A stretch of 22,530 bases of DNA from Deltaproteobacteria bacterium. GTDB taxonomy: Bacteria > Desulfobacterota > Desulfobacteria > C00003060 > C00003106. The stretch spans positions 1 through 22,530 of the forward strand of contig JAFDAE010000007.1 in assembly GCA_019314005.1 (NCBI GenBank). The letters run 5' to 3'. Positions 15,437 through 22,530 of the stretch are shown piece after piece; position 1 is the first letter of the stretch, and each line of letters opens with the position of its first letter. The notes beneath the pieces are model-generated. The model made no database searches. It was not told where the DNA came from and saw only the letters and a list, made by a program, of their open reading frames with translations. Both the position numbers and the translations under genes were made by a program.

Positions 15437-18055
15437 ATGAAACGAAATCCTTTGTGTATTGTGTTACTTCTCGCCATATTGGCGGCCAACGCGACGGCGC
15501 AGTCGATCCAGTCGCCTGAGGAATTTTACGGCTTCAAAATGGGTGCCGATGGAGAGCTTGTCCAATGGGACAAGGTCGTGGAGTACTTTAACCTGCTTGC
15601 GGAGCACTCCGATCGCATCGTCGTCCAAAATCTCGGTGAGTCCACCGAGGGGAACCCGTTCCTACTCGCGATCATCTCTTCGCCCGACAATCTCAAGAAC
15701 CTGGAAAAGTACCGCGAGATCAGCAAGAAATTGGCGGACCCGAGAGGACTCTCCGATCGGGAAATCCAGGACCTCATCAAGAACGGGAAATTCGTCGGTG
15801 CGGTGTCGAGCTCCATTCATGCCTCCGAAGTCGGCGGCATCAATGGTTCGTCGGAACAGGCCTATGAACTGATCACGGGCAACGACCCCACCACCAAGTT
15901 GATTCTCGACAACGTGATCTACATGATGATCCCGAGCTTCAATCCCGACGGGGCGAAAATGATTGCCGACTGGTTCTACAAGTACAAAGGTACGGAGTAC
16001 AACCACACCCGTCTGCCCTACATGTACCATCTTTACACGGGTCACGATAACAACCGCGATGCGTACATGCTTACCCAGGTGGAATCGCAGCACTTCGCGA
16101 AAGTCGTCTATCGAGATTGGATGCCCCAAGCCTACATCGATCACCACCACATGGGGAGCACGGGCGCCAGGTTCTATATCCCGCCCTACCTCGACCCGAT
16201 ACACACCAATGTGAGCCCCCTCCTCTATCGGGAGCACCAACTCTACGGTGCACACATGGCGGTGGCTCTGGAAAACGCAGGCAAGAGCGGTTTCGAGAGC
16301 GGCGCACCTTACACCGCCTGGTGGCAGGCGGCCTTTTGCATGGCGGGTAATTTTCACAACATAACCAGCATGCTGACCGAATCAGCGAGCGCCAACTGGG
16401 CCGATTCCATCTACATCATGCCTGACCAACTGCGAGGGACGCGCGGGCGTCCCGAGTACAAGCCGCAGATGACCATGCCTCGACTTTGGCCGGGTGGCTG
16501 GTGGCACTTCCGTGAGATCGTCGAGCAGCAGATGATCTCGGCGAAAGCCATGTTGGAGGTAGGAGCACGCTACCGTGAAACGCTTTTGGGCAACATGGTC
16601 CTGAAGGCTCAGGAAAATATCAAGCGCGGCCAGAACGAGCCGCCCTATGCGTTCATCCTTCCCAAGGACCAGCACGACTTTCTCACTGCCGTCAAGCTTG
16701 CCAAAATATTCCAGCTGAACGGCGTGGAAGTCCACCAACTCGACAAAGCCTACAAATCCGGGTTCTACGTGTTCGCACCGGGCAGCTATGTTATTTCCAC
16801 GGCTCAACCGAAGCGGGTCTTCGTCAAGTCGTTCCTCGAGCAGATCAACTATCCGGACAACACATGGACCCGGAGTCACACGGATGGTTCTCCCGTCCGC
16901 CCCTATGATATGGCTGGCTATGCGCTGAACGAGCACATGGGTGTGGATGCTATTCCTATCATGGAGCCGCTTCGGAACATCTCCATGAGCATCGCGAAAG
17001 AGTTCATTTCGCCTCCAAAGGGCACCGTGGCAGGCAGCGGAGACGGGTTCTTGCTCGACCACAGCTCCAACGACAGCGCCAAAGCCATGAACCGACTCTT
17101 TGCCAAAGGCCATGACCTGAGCTGGGTCAAAGAGGGCTTCACCCACGAGAACCGGGTCTATGCTCCCGGCGCGATCCTCGTCAAAGGCGGGGGCAGCCTC
17201 AAAGCCGATCTGCAGGCCATGGCTGATGAGCTGGGGCTGAGCTTCCAGGGCGCACCCTCGCGGATAAGCAGCGGGACGATCGCACTCAAAGCGCCGCGGC
17301 TCGGGATGTACAAGCGTTACGCGGGCGGCAACATGGATGAAGGCTGGACCAACTGGTTGCTCCAGGATTTCGATTTCGAGTTCACGTCGCTCTTCAACAA
17401 GGACATCAAGGCTTCGAGCGTCGCCCAAAACTACGATGTCATCATCATTCCGGATGACTCGGTCGACGTCATCGTCGAAGGCCGTCAGAGGCGCTACAGC
17501 CAGGGAGACGAGGGCGACGAGGATGTTCCTCCGGAGTACCGGGGCGGAATCGGGGATGAAGGCATGGAGAACCTCAAGACCTTCGTCAATAGCGGTGGAA
17601 CGCTCATCACCTTCAATGGCGCGTATGAGTTTGCCAAGAAGCTCTTCAAGCTCCCCGTCGAGAACACCTTGGAAGGTGTGCCGACCAAGGAGTTCTGGTG
17701 TCCGGGCTCCACGCTCAATATCGCCGTGGACACCTCGCATCCCATCGCCTACGGCATGCCGCAGAACACGACGACACTGTACCGCCAGAGTCCTTCACTC
17801 CTGATATCCGCCGTCGACGGGGGAGCCAACGTTGCCGTCCCCGCCCGCTACCACGAGGAGAATCTCCTGCAAAGCGGCTGGCTGCTCGGCGAGAAACACC
17901 TGTCCAAGCGGCCGGTGGTCGTGGAGTTTCAGGTCGGCAAGGGAAAGGTCATACTTCTCGCCACGCCGGCGCAGTTCCGTGCCCAGATGCACGGCACCTT
18001 CAAGTTCCTGTTCAACAGTATTTTTTATGGCGCTGCAGACGGGACGGCTCTGTGA
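15437..18055 (+). CDS. Secreted M14-family zinc carboxypeptidase-like protein
   Basis: An 872-residue protein starting at the ATG at 15437, four bases after AAAGGAGGT. Residues 1-21 (MKRNPLCIVLLLAILAANAT) form a signal peptide with cleavage near ATAQ. The M14 domain covers about 40-400: zinc ligands H128 and E131 in HASE, substrate-binding NNRD near 205-208, third ligand in DHHH (236-238), and candidate catalytic E315 in LTESAS. From about 665 to 850 a class I glutamine-amidotransferase-like fold follows (NYDVIIIPDD, FVNSGGTLITFNG). No nucleophile Cys is evident at its usual place, so it is probably structural or binding. The protein is expected to trim peptides in the periplasm or outside the cell. 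It is a stand-alone gene, more GC-rich than the scarred regions either side. Confidence 0.93.
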   Translation: MKRNPLCIVLLLAILAANATAQSIQSPEEFYGFKMGADGELVQWDKVVEYFNLLAEHSDRIVVQNLGESTEGNPFLLAIISSPDNLKNLEKYREISKKLADPRGLSDREIQDLIKNGKFVGAVSSSIHASEVGGINGSSEQAYELITGNDPTTKLILDNVIYMMIPSFNPDGAKMIADWFYKYKGTEYNHTRLPYMYHLYTGHDNNRDAYMLTQVESQHFAKVVYRDWMPQAYIDHHHMGSTGARFYIPPYLDPIHTNVSPLLYREHQLYGAHMAVALENAGKSGFESGAPYTAWWQAAFCMAGNFHNITSMLTESASANWADSIYIMPDQLRGTRGRPEYKPQMTMPRLWPGGWWHFREIVEQQMISAKAMLEVGARYRETLLGNMVLKAQENIKRGQNEPPYAFILPKDQHDFLTAVKLAKIFQLNGVEVHQLDKAYKSGFYVFAPGSYVISTAQPKRVFVKSFLEQINYPDNTWTRSHTDGSPVRPYDMAGYALNEHMGVDAIPIMEPLRNISMSIAKEFISPPKGTVAGSGDGFLLDHSSNDSAKAMNRLFAKGHDLSWVKEGFTHENRVYAPGAILVKGGGSLKADLQAMADELGLSFQGAPSRISSGTIALKAPRLGMYKRYAGGNMDEGWTNWLLQDFDFEFTSLFNKDIKASSVAQNYDVIIIPDDSVDVIVEGRQRRYSQGDEGDEDVPPEYRGGIGDEGMENLKTFVNSGGTLITFNGAYEFAKKLFKLPVENTLEGVPTKEFWCPGSTLNIAVDTSHPIAYGMPQNTTTLYRQSPSLLISAVDGGANVAVPARYHEENLLQSGWLLGEKHLSKRPVVVEFQVGKGKVILLATPAQFRAQMHGTFKFLFNSIFYGAADGTAL

Positions 18056-18173
18056 CTTAGAAAATGAAGACTATTCCGACGTTTGATGCTTCCAAGAACC
18101 AATGACTTTTAATCGCTCAGCAATGAGATAGGAATTGGAGGGGGAAGTAATATAGAAACCGGGCTAAAATGGA

Positions 18174-18216
18174 TGGTGGGCGATACAGGATTTGAACCTG
18201 TGACTTCTACCGAGTG
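18174..18216 (-). tRNA. 3' part of a tRNA gene (tRNA-Val-like), probable attachment scar
   Basis: The minus strand reads GGTAG, a 5-base variable region, a perfect T arm (ACAGG-TTCAAAT-CCTGT), ATCGCCC and ACCA, the 3' part of a tRNA from the anticodon stem onward. The expected 5' acceptor GGGCGAT, the D arm and a pairing anticodon 5' strand are absent upstream. It closely resembles the 3' part of bacterial tRNA-Val(GAC) as I recall it. A tRNA 3' end without its 5' half is the classic mark of integrase-mediated insertion. Confidence 0.65.
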
Positions 18217-18249
18217 GCGTCTTGTGCACTGATTACTCTAGGGTGTTTG

Positions 18250-18270
18250 TATGTCAGATCCTCCTGGACA
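18250..18270 (+). repeat. IS481 remnant, left terminal repeat
   Basis: TATGTCAGATCCTCCTGGAC plus A matches the reverse complement of 18823-18843 at 18 of 21 positions. Confidence 0.65.
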
Positions 18271-18311
18271 CTTTGTGTTACTTTGTAAGCTACAAAAAGG
18301 AGGTAAAACAT

Positions 18312-18813
18312 ATGAAAAAAAGAAATCAGAGATGCATTCTTAGTCCAATTCAAATGGTCAGTTCTTCAATTTGCCAAAGGTTGTCGTACAGATGCCAAGG
18401 CTTATCGTGATTTCAATGTACCAAAATCAACTTTTTATGGATGGAAAAGAGCCTTCGAAAAAGAGGGAAAGGCAGGTTTAGGAAGGGAAAAACCCATTGC
18501 ACCTACCCACTTCCGCATCCATACAATTAGAACTGATCGGGGGCATGAGTTTAAAGCTCAATTTCATTGGCACGTAGAAGATAAGGGGGTGAGGCATGTT
18601 TATATTAAAGCGCGTTCTCCACAGCTCAACAGAAAGGTTGAAAGATCTCATCGAGCGGATCAGGAAGAGTTCTATCAGCTGTTGACATACACGGATGATG
18701 TGGATTTAAATAAGAAATTGGCAGCATGTGAACGTTTTTATAACCTCGATCGTCCGCATGGAGAGTTCAAAGGCAAAACTCCATACGAAGCACTGAAGCG
18801 TTGCTTAGAATAA
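18312..18813 (+). pseudogene. IS481-family transposase, frameshifted and internally deleted
   Basis: The ATG at 18312 has an excellent ribosome site (AAGGAGGT seven bases upstream), but a run of seven A at 18315-18321 puts it one base out of frame. After that run one frame stays open to the stop at 18811-18813. The N-terminal part (VLQFAKGCRTDAKAYRDF, STFYGWKRAF) is the helix-turn-helix. It then jumps at about codon 57 to the end of the DDE core: IRTDRGHEF keeps the second D, RSPQLNRKVERSH keeps the E, and FYNLDRPHGEFKGKTPYEAL closes the protein. The middle, with the first catalytic D, is missing (about 165 codons instead of roughly 340). It cannot be active. Confidence 0.8.
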
Positions 18814-18822
18814 CGGGGGATT

Positions 18823-18843
18823 TGTCCAAGAGGGTATGACATA
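18823..18843 (-). repeat. IS481 remnant, right terminal repeat
   Basis: TGTCCAAGAGGGTATGACAT plus A is the inverted partner of 18250-18270, lying nine bases beyond the transposase stop. Confidence 0.65.
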
Positions 18844-18957
18844 TTACAATTCGAGAAGTAACTCAGACAATTCTTTCTCATTTTGAGACAAAAACCACTT
18901 ATTTGTTCAGAATGAATTTTTTGGGGAAGAGAAGCGTATATCTAATGGAGAAATAAG

Positions 18958-19218
18958 ATGGCAAATGTGTTTTTAGGATTGGCGTTGGTTTTCGTCGGTT
19001 TATTCGTTACCCTCTCTATAATGATCGTGCATGAGGTTTCAAAACGGGGGATCAGAATCAATTTTTTTTTGCTGAGGCTTTACATCATCAAATACATCCA
19101 ACAATACAGAAAGTTCACGTTAGAGGAATCAGGCAGGGTCGGTCCTCTTTATTATCCATGCGTCATATCGGTCAATCTGGCGCTGATTCTTGCTGTCGTA
19201 AGTTTTATATTGAAGTAA
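18958..19218 (+). CDS. Small two-helix membrane protein, 86 aa
   Basis: The ATG at 18958 has GGAG seven bases upstream. A first hydrophobic helix covers about residues 3-24 (FLGLALVFVGLFVTLSIMIV). A basic amphipathic middle (KRGIRINFFLLRLYIIKYIQ) with an acidic LEESGRVGP turn follows, then a second helix at about 67-85 (VISVNLALILAVVSFIL). With both ends on one side it would form a hairpin. I do not recognise a named family. Its composition and ribosome site favour a real gene. It stands alone between an IS remnant and a scarred gap. Confidence 0.65.
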   Translation: MANVFLGLALVFVGLFVTLSIMIVHEVSKRGIRINFFLLRLYIIKYIQQYRKFTLEESGRVGPLYYPCVISVNLALILAVVSFILK

Positions 19219-19609
19219 TTGTCGTTTGCCAAAGTCAACGATCAATAGTACGGATTCCCTAATTCATATGTTGCTAAATAATTAATTTAACGACATATTG
19301 TTCAGTGGTTTTTGAGTCCAGCGCGTTCCTTTTACATAATCCCCCCCCAAAAAAATTCCGTGTGGACACGGTGTGGACAAATCGTGTAAAAAAGCTCAAT
19401 AAAATGTGCTCAGGCTAAAAATAAATCAGGGTTTTACAGGGGAATAAGTGGCACGCCCAACTAGATATGTATAGAACTCCTCAACAATTTTTCTATTTTA
19501 GACAAAAGGTGGGAAGGATTTATGAGATATTAAGTGTGAGCTCGTCATCAGATTATTAGATACGGCTCCTGGATCAGCTATTTGGAACGAAAATGAAGCA
19601 AAAATCGGG
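19219..19609. other. Gap with repeats and a possible tRNA-Arg-like scrap; no gene
   Basis: Contains eight C followed by seven A at 19341-19355, and a near-tandem GTGTGGACA (about 19360-19379). At 19450-19465 TGGCACGCCCAACTAG reads on the minus strand as CTAGTTGGGCGTGCCA, like the last 16 bases of a tRNA-Arg including CCA. No T loop precedes it, so it is weak. No coding frame is supported. Confidence 0.4.
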
Positions 19610-19681
19610 CCCCCTCTCCCTCGCATTCGCCACTTCTGGGAGGCTGGGGTCGGCGTCCTTCCACCGGTCGAGGAATTTCTC
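19610..19681 (-). pseudogene. Orphan C-terminal tail C
   Basis: Directly beyond the third kinase's stop, in the same frame but after a second stop (TAG CTA TAG), the minus strand reads EKFLDRWKDADPSLPEVANA then RERG. This is the best-preserved of the four tails, with the tryptophan intact. It seems to be the end of another TPR protein left behind when the present kinase gene was placed or rewritten here. Confidence 0.6.
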
Positions 19682-19687
19682 CTATAG

Positions 19688-22165
19688 CTATTCCTTCTCA
19701 TCCACCGGGAGGTTCATCTTGCGCAGCAGATCCTGGAAGCGAGGGTAGGAGCGCAAGGGATCATAGTAGGGCAAGCCGAGATAGGGCAAGTTTGGGTCGT
19801 GCTCCTCATAGGCTTTTTCAAGCCAATCGATGGCCAAGTCGTATTCACCAGCATCGAGATAGTTCGCAGAGATCACAAAAGCTGGTACGCTCTTATCTGG
19901 TTTCCCATACCATTCTACCATGAGGTCCGCTACAGCACGATAGGCACCCTTGTGGCCGGCTTTTTTAAAGCCATCCTCTAATGCCGTAGTGAGCTCGGCA
20001 TCATAAGCGAGTATCTTCCTATTAATGGCAAATGCTTCGTCGTGCATCCCTTTTTCACCAAGTGTCAAGGCCAAAAGGCCGAGGCTAAACATAAAGTTAG
20101 GCTCAATCTCCAACGCGGTGCGGAAAGCTGCAATGGCGTCGCCAAAGCGACGATGGTATCGCAGGACTATTCCATAAAAAAGATAGCTACCTGGGCTTAG
20201 GGGATCCAGCTCGAGTGCCAGTTCACTATGCGGCAAGGCTTCTTCGGTGCGTCCCATGATGCATAACAATTGGGAGTAGGTATGGTGGGCACTGGCATCG
20301 TTCGGGTTTAGCCTGAGAGCCTGCTGCCACTCTTTCTCTGCGCCCTCCCAGTCCCATTCGGTCCAACATCTATAAGCAGCCAACACAATATGAGCATCTG
20401 CCAGTGTGTTGTCTAGCTCCAATGCTTTCTCTAGTGGTGTCGTTATCAGAGGCATGGCTTCCTGTCGTTGCACCATTCCCACTTGATAGCGGAATATCCA
20501 GACATTCGAGACTCCTACATGAGCTAATGCATTGTTCGGGTCTATCTCTAAGGCTAAGTCGAAGTACTGCAGTGCAATCTTCATCCCCTCCAGAGTGCTT
20601 TTATTTACTTGAGCCCTTCCTTTAAGATAGGCATCGTAACTTTCCGGATCGACTTGTCGGCCGTCGGCAAAACGTGTTTCTTCCTCTTGGGTAAGTCCAA
20701 TCTTTATCTTGCGGGCAATGACCTGGGCCACTTCACTGTACATCATGAGCACATCACGCATGGGCCGATCATACGTTTCGCTCCACAGGTTCTGCTCTTT
20801 TGGAAGCGCGTCAGTGAGCTGAAACCGGATCTGGATACTCTCGCCCACCTGATACACCGACCCCTCCACAATCGCATCCACATTCAATTCCCGGGCAATT
20901 TCCGACAGGGACTTTTCGGTCTCTTTATACCGCATTACCGAAGTGCGGGAGATAACCCGTTTCAGACCGCTGATCTGTTGCAGCTGTCCAATAAGCTGAT
21001 CCGTTACACCATCGACAACATATTGCTTTTCCATCTCCCCCGTGAGGTTCTCAAGCGGCAGGACGGCGATCGATTCTATGGCTTCAGCAGGACCAGTGAA
21101 AAGAGTCAGAGCCAGCACAGCTATAACAATCACCAATCCTACTGCACCTGCATAAAGGATGGCCCTTTTCCTTTTGCGAAGCTTTTCTTTCCTGAGCCTG
21201 GCTTTTATCTCCTCAGGCACTATGCCTGCCGATATGGATTTCAGGTCATCCAGCAGTTCGTCTATCTGCTGGTACCGCTCATCCGGATTCTTCTCCAGGG
21301 CCTTGTCAACGACTTGACCTATGGACACAGGAATCTCCGAACGCAACTCAGTGATCGGCTTGGGCTTCTTATTCAGGATGGAATACACAACGGCCTGCTC
21401 ATGCTCCCCCTTAAAAGGTAGTTCGCCAGTAAGCATCTCATGAAGCACCACTCCGAATGACCAGATGTCCGTTCGTTGATCGACCTCTTCACCCCGGGTC
21501 TGCTCAGGAGACATGTAGGCAACTGTTCCCATGGTGGTCCCTTCTTTGGTCAAGAGAGTCTTCTCAGCAGTCCTGGCCAGTCCAAAATCCATGATCTTGG
21601 CCTGACCTCTCTCCGTCACCATGATGTTGGCGCTTTTGATATCCCGGTGAACGATGCCCTTTTGATGAGCCGCTTGCAGCCCTTCGGCCACCTGCTCGGC
21701 GATCCTCATGGCTTCTTCCAGCCCAAGAGGCCCCGCCTCGATCTTCTTTCTTATGCTCTGGCCATCGATGTAAGCCATGGAGATGAAAGATGACTCGTCG
21801 GCTTGCTCGAATTCGTGAACCGTGCAGATGTTGGGATGGTCGAGCGCCGCAGCAGCTTGCGCTTCGTGCATAAACCGTGTCTTAACCTCCGGAATATGAG
21901 TCAGTTCCGAAGGCAGGAACTTGAGCGCCACGGTTCGCTTGAGTTTCGTATCTTTGGCCTTGTAAACCACCCCCATGCCACCGCGGCCCAGTTCCTCGAT
22001 GATCGTGTACCGACCACCGACAGTGCTCCCCTCCTTCAAGCTGTCCTTAGGGGTGATCAGGGTTTTGGTGAGCGAGACTCCATCGGAAGGGACCAATGCT
22101 GCAGCGCAATCGCCGCAGAATTGCTTAGTATCCGGATTATCACTCTGACACTTCGGACATTTCAT
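19688..22165 (-). CDS. Ser/Thr protein kinase: zinc ribbon, kinase, TM, TolB-like, TPR
   Basis: The 825-residue protein starts at the ATG at 22163-22165. In order: zinc ribbon (C3, C6, C17, C20); kinase about 52-310 with GRGGMG (60-65), K82, H173-R174-D175, N180, DFG 193-195 and SPE 219-221; very basic linker (about 321-335); membrane helix about 335-356; TolB-like domain about 364-490 (SIAVLPLENL, DGVTDQLIGQL); TPR helices about 505-815; end VDEKE. All catalytic residues are present. Its sequence is clearly further from the other two kinases than they are from each other (GLARTAEKTLLTKEGTTMGT activation segment). Copies of one orphan tail lie on both sides (tails C and D), so the gene occupies a site flanked by direct repeats of about 60 bp. 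Ligand and targets unknown. Confidence 0.95.
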   Translation of the reverse strand: MKCPKCQSDNPDTKQFCGDCAAALVPSDGVSLTKTLITPKDSLKEGSTVGGRYTIIEELGRGGMGVVYKAKDTKLKRTVALKFLPSELTHIPEVKTRFMHEAQAAAALDHPNICTVHEFEQADESSFISMAYIDGQSIRKKIEAGPLGLEEAMRIAEQVAEGLQAAHQKGIVHRDIKSANIMVTERGQAKIMDFGLARTAEKTLLTKEGTTMGTVAYMSPEQTRGEEVDQRTDIWSFGVVLHEMLTGELPFKGEHEQAVVYSILNKKPKPITELRSEIPVSIGQVVDKALEKNPDERYQQIDELLDDLKSISAGIVPEEIKARLRKEKLRKRKRAILYAGAVGLVIVIAVLALTLFTGPAEAIESIAVLPLENLTGEMEKQYVVDGVTDQLIGQLQQISGLKRVISRTSVMRYKETEKSLSEIARELNVDAIVEGSVYQVGESIQIRFQLTDALPKEQNLWSETYDRPMRDVLMMYSEVAQVIARKIKIGLTQEEETRFADGRQVDPESYDAYLKGRAQVNKSTLEGMKIALQYFDLALEIDPNNALAHVGVSNVWIFRYQVGMVQRQEAMPLITTPLEKALELDNTLADAHIVLAAYRCWTEWDWEGAEKEWQQALRLNPNDASAHHTYSQLLCIMGRTEEALPHSELALELDPLSPGSYLFYGIVLRYHRRFGDAIAAFRTALEIEPNFMFSLGLLALTLGEKGMHDEAFAINRKILAYDAELTTALEDGFKKAGHKGAYRAVADLMVEWYGKPDKSVPAFVISANYLDAGEYDLAIDWLEKAYEEHDPNLPYLGLPYYDPLRSYPRFQDLLRKMNLPVDEKE

Positions 22166-22200
22166 ATGCCGGTTTCCCCTTGCCTTGCGGGAATAGGATA
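22166..22200 (-). promoter_or_regulatory. Kinase leader with SD-pairing potential
   Basis: The minus strand reads TTCCC (22193-22189), ten bases, then GGGAA (22177-22173) within AAGGGGAAA before the ATG. This is the same TTCCC/AGGGGA arrangement as before the other two kinases. Pairing would mask the ribosome site; the role is inferred. Confidence 0.4.
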
Positions 22201-22530
22201 TAAATAAAAAGTGTGGGCTGTCAAACGACTATTGGGATGAAGGGATATCAGTAACCTTTCAGAGAAGCCACCCTCTCCCTCGCATCCGCCACCTCAGGGA
22301 GACCGGGGTCGGAATCCTTCGAGGGAATGGAAAACATAACCATCGTATAAGGAAAATCTTGAGTGATCCGAATTAATTGACGATGTACAATCATTCACCC
22401 TGGTTAAATGAGAATGGAAAATGGCATATTCTTTGCGGTATGAGTGCCAAATAATATATTGTATATTGAAATATGATAGTATTAATAAGGTGCATAACAA
22501 GGTAATTAACCCGACCGAAGGGGCATGTTT
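22201..22530. other. Right-edge gap; no intact gene
   Basis: Holds orphan tail D (22248-22319) and a copy of the dispersed motif GGAAAATCTTGAGTGATCCG (22351-22370). The rest is AT-rich with no supported frame. The window ends with AAGGGGC-ATG-TTT on the plus strand, which could be a gene start, but only two codons are present. Confidence 0.5.
22248..22319 (-). pseudogene. Orphan C-terminal tail D
   Basis: The minus strand reads KDSDPGLPEVADARERVASL, KGY and a stop. It aligns at DNA level with tail C (for example CCTCTCCCTCGCAT on the plus strand of both). No body of a TPR protein precedes it; upstream sequence is AT-rich noise. It lies 83 bases upstream of the third kinase's start codon. Confidence 0.6.

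Larger units (their letters stand above)
18250..18843 (+). mobile_element. Degenerate IS481-family insertion sequence
   Basis: A 594-bp element bounded by 21-bp inverted repeats and carrying one broken transposase gene. Complete IS481 elements are about 1 kb or more, so roughly half has been lost internally while both ends survive. It lies 33 bases from the tRNA scar. Confidence 0.7.

Noticed and set aside
15662..16357. 231-codon minus-strand frame
   Set aside because: Antisense of the M14 catalytic domain.
16382..17740. 452-codon open frame on the minus strand inside the M14 gene
   Set aside because: It lies wholly opposite a recognised gene with signal peptide, zinc ligands and strong ribosome site. 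Its Arg/Val/Glu-rich translation is typical of the antisense of a GC-rich gene.
18174..18250. A complete tRNA gene
   Set aside because: The T arm and acceptor 3' strand are good, but there is no matching 5' acceptor, D arm or anticodon stem upstream, so only a 3' part is called.
20609..21421. 270-codon plus-strand frame
   Set aside because: Antisense of the third kinase's membrane and TolB-like region.
22525..22530. Gene start at the right edge (AAGGGGC then ATG TTT)
   Set aside because: Only two codons lie in the window, so it cannot be supported.

Overview
The window reads as a chromosomal segment of an uncultivated, Acidobacteriota-related bacterium. Candidatus Aminicenantes is my best guess. 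The basis is the gene mix: several Ser/Thr kinases built as zinc ribbon - kinase - membrane helix - TolB-like domain - TPRs, an 8-helix FtsX/MacB-type permease with no ATPase beside it, a large secreted M14 peptidase with a glutamine-amidotransferase-like tail, and a secreted DUF4438-like protein. This is inferred from families recalled by eye; no search was run.

Layout. 1-1110 (-): 5' part of a first kinase, cut by the window edge. 1274-1420 (-): possible small membrane protein. 1818-3782 (+): polytopic membrane protein. 3997-6378 (+): ABC-type permease. 6469-8952 (-): second kinase. 9417-11288 (-): secreted tandem DUF4438-like protein with a visible promoter and terminator. 11646-12260 (+): HD-domain protein with an apparent signal peptide. 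12663-15026: a 2.36-kb segment bounded by 49-bp inverted repeats (42/49 identical) that carries a two-module dehydrogenase-like gene and no transposase. 15077-15371: integrase C-terminal remnant cut off at a 76-bp inverted-repeat element. 15437-18055 (+): M14 peptidase. 18174-18216: 3' part of a tRNA gene (tRNA-Val-like). 18250-18843: IS481-family remnant with both terminal repeats. 18958-19218 (+): small two-helix membrane protein. 19688-22165 (-): third kinase.

The kinases are membrane-anchored candidate sensors or regulators: cytoplasmic kinase, one helix, then TolB-like and TPR domains probably outside the membrane. All three genes share a leader in which TTCCC can pair with the Shine-Dalgarno GGGGA, suggesting common translational control. 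The secreted or membrane proteins between them (permease, peptidase, DUF4438 protein, HD protein) are consistent with cell-envelope functions, but no pathway can be assembled from the window.

The right half (12.2-22.5 kb) is scarred. It holds terminal inverted repeats, an integrase stump, a tRNA 3' scar, an IS481 remnant, and four orphan copies of one C-terminal peptide tail (consensus about LWKDADPDLPEVEDA-RRLA-LK). None of the tails belongs to an intact gene here. I read it as a recombination-prone region where repeated insertion and replacement left gene ends behind.
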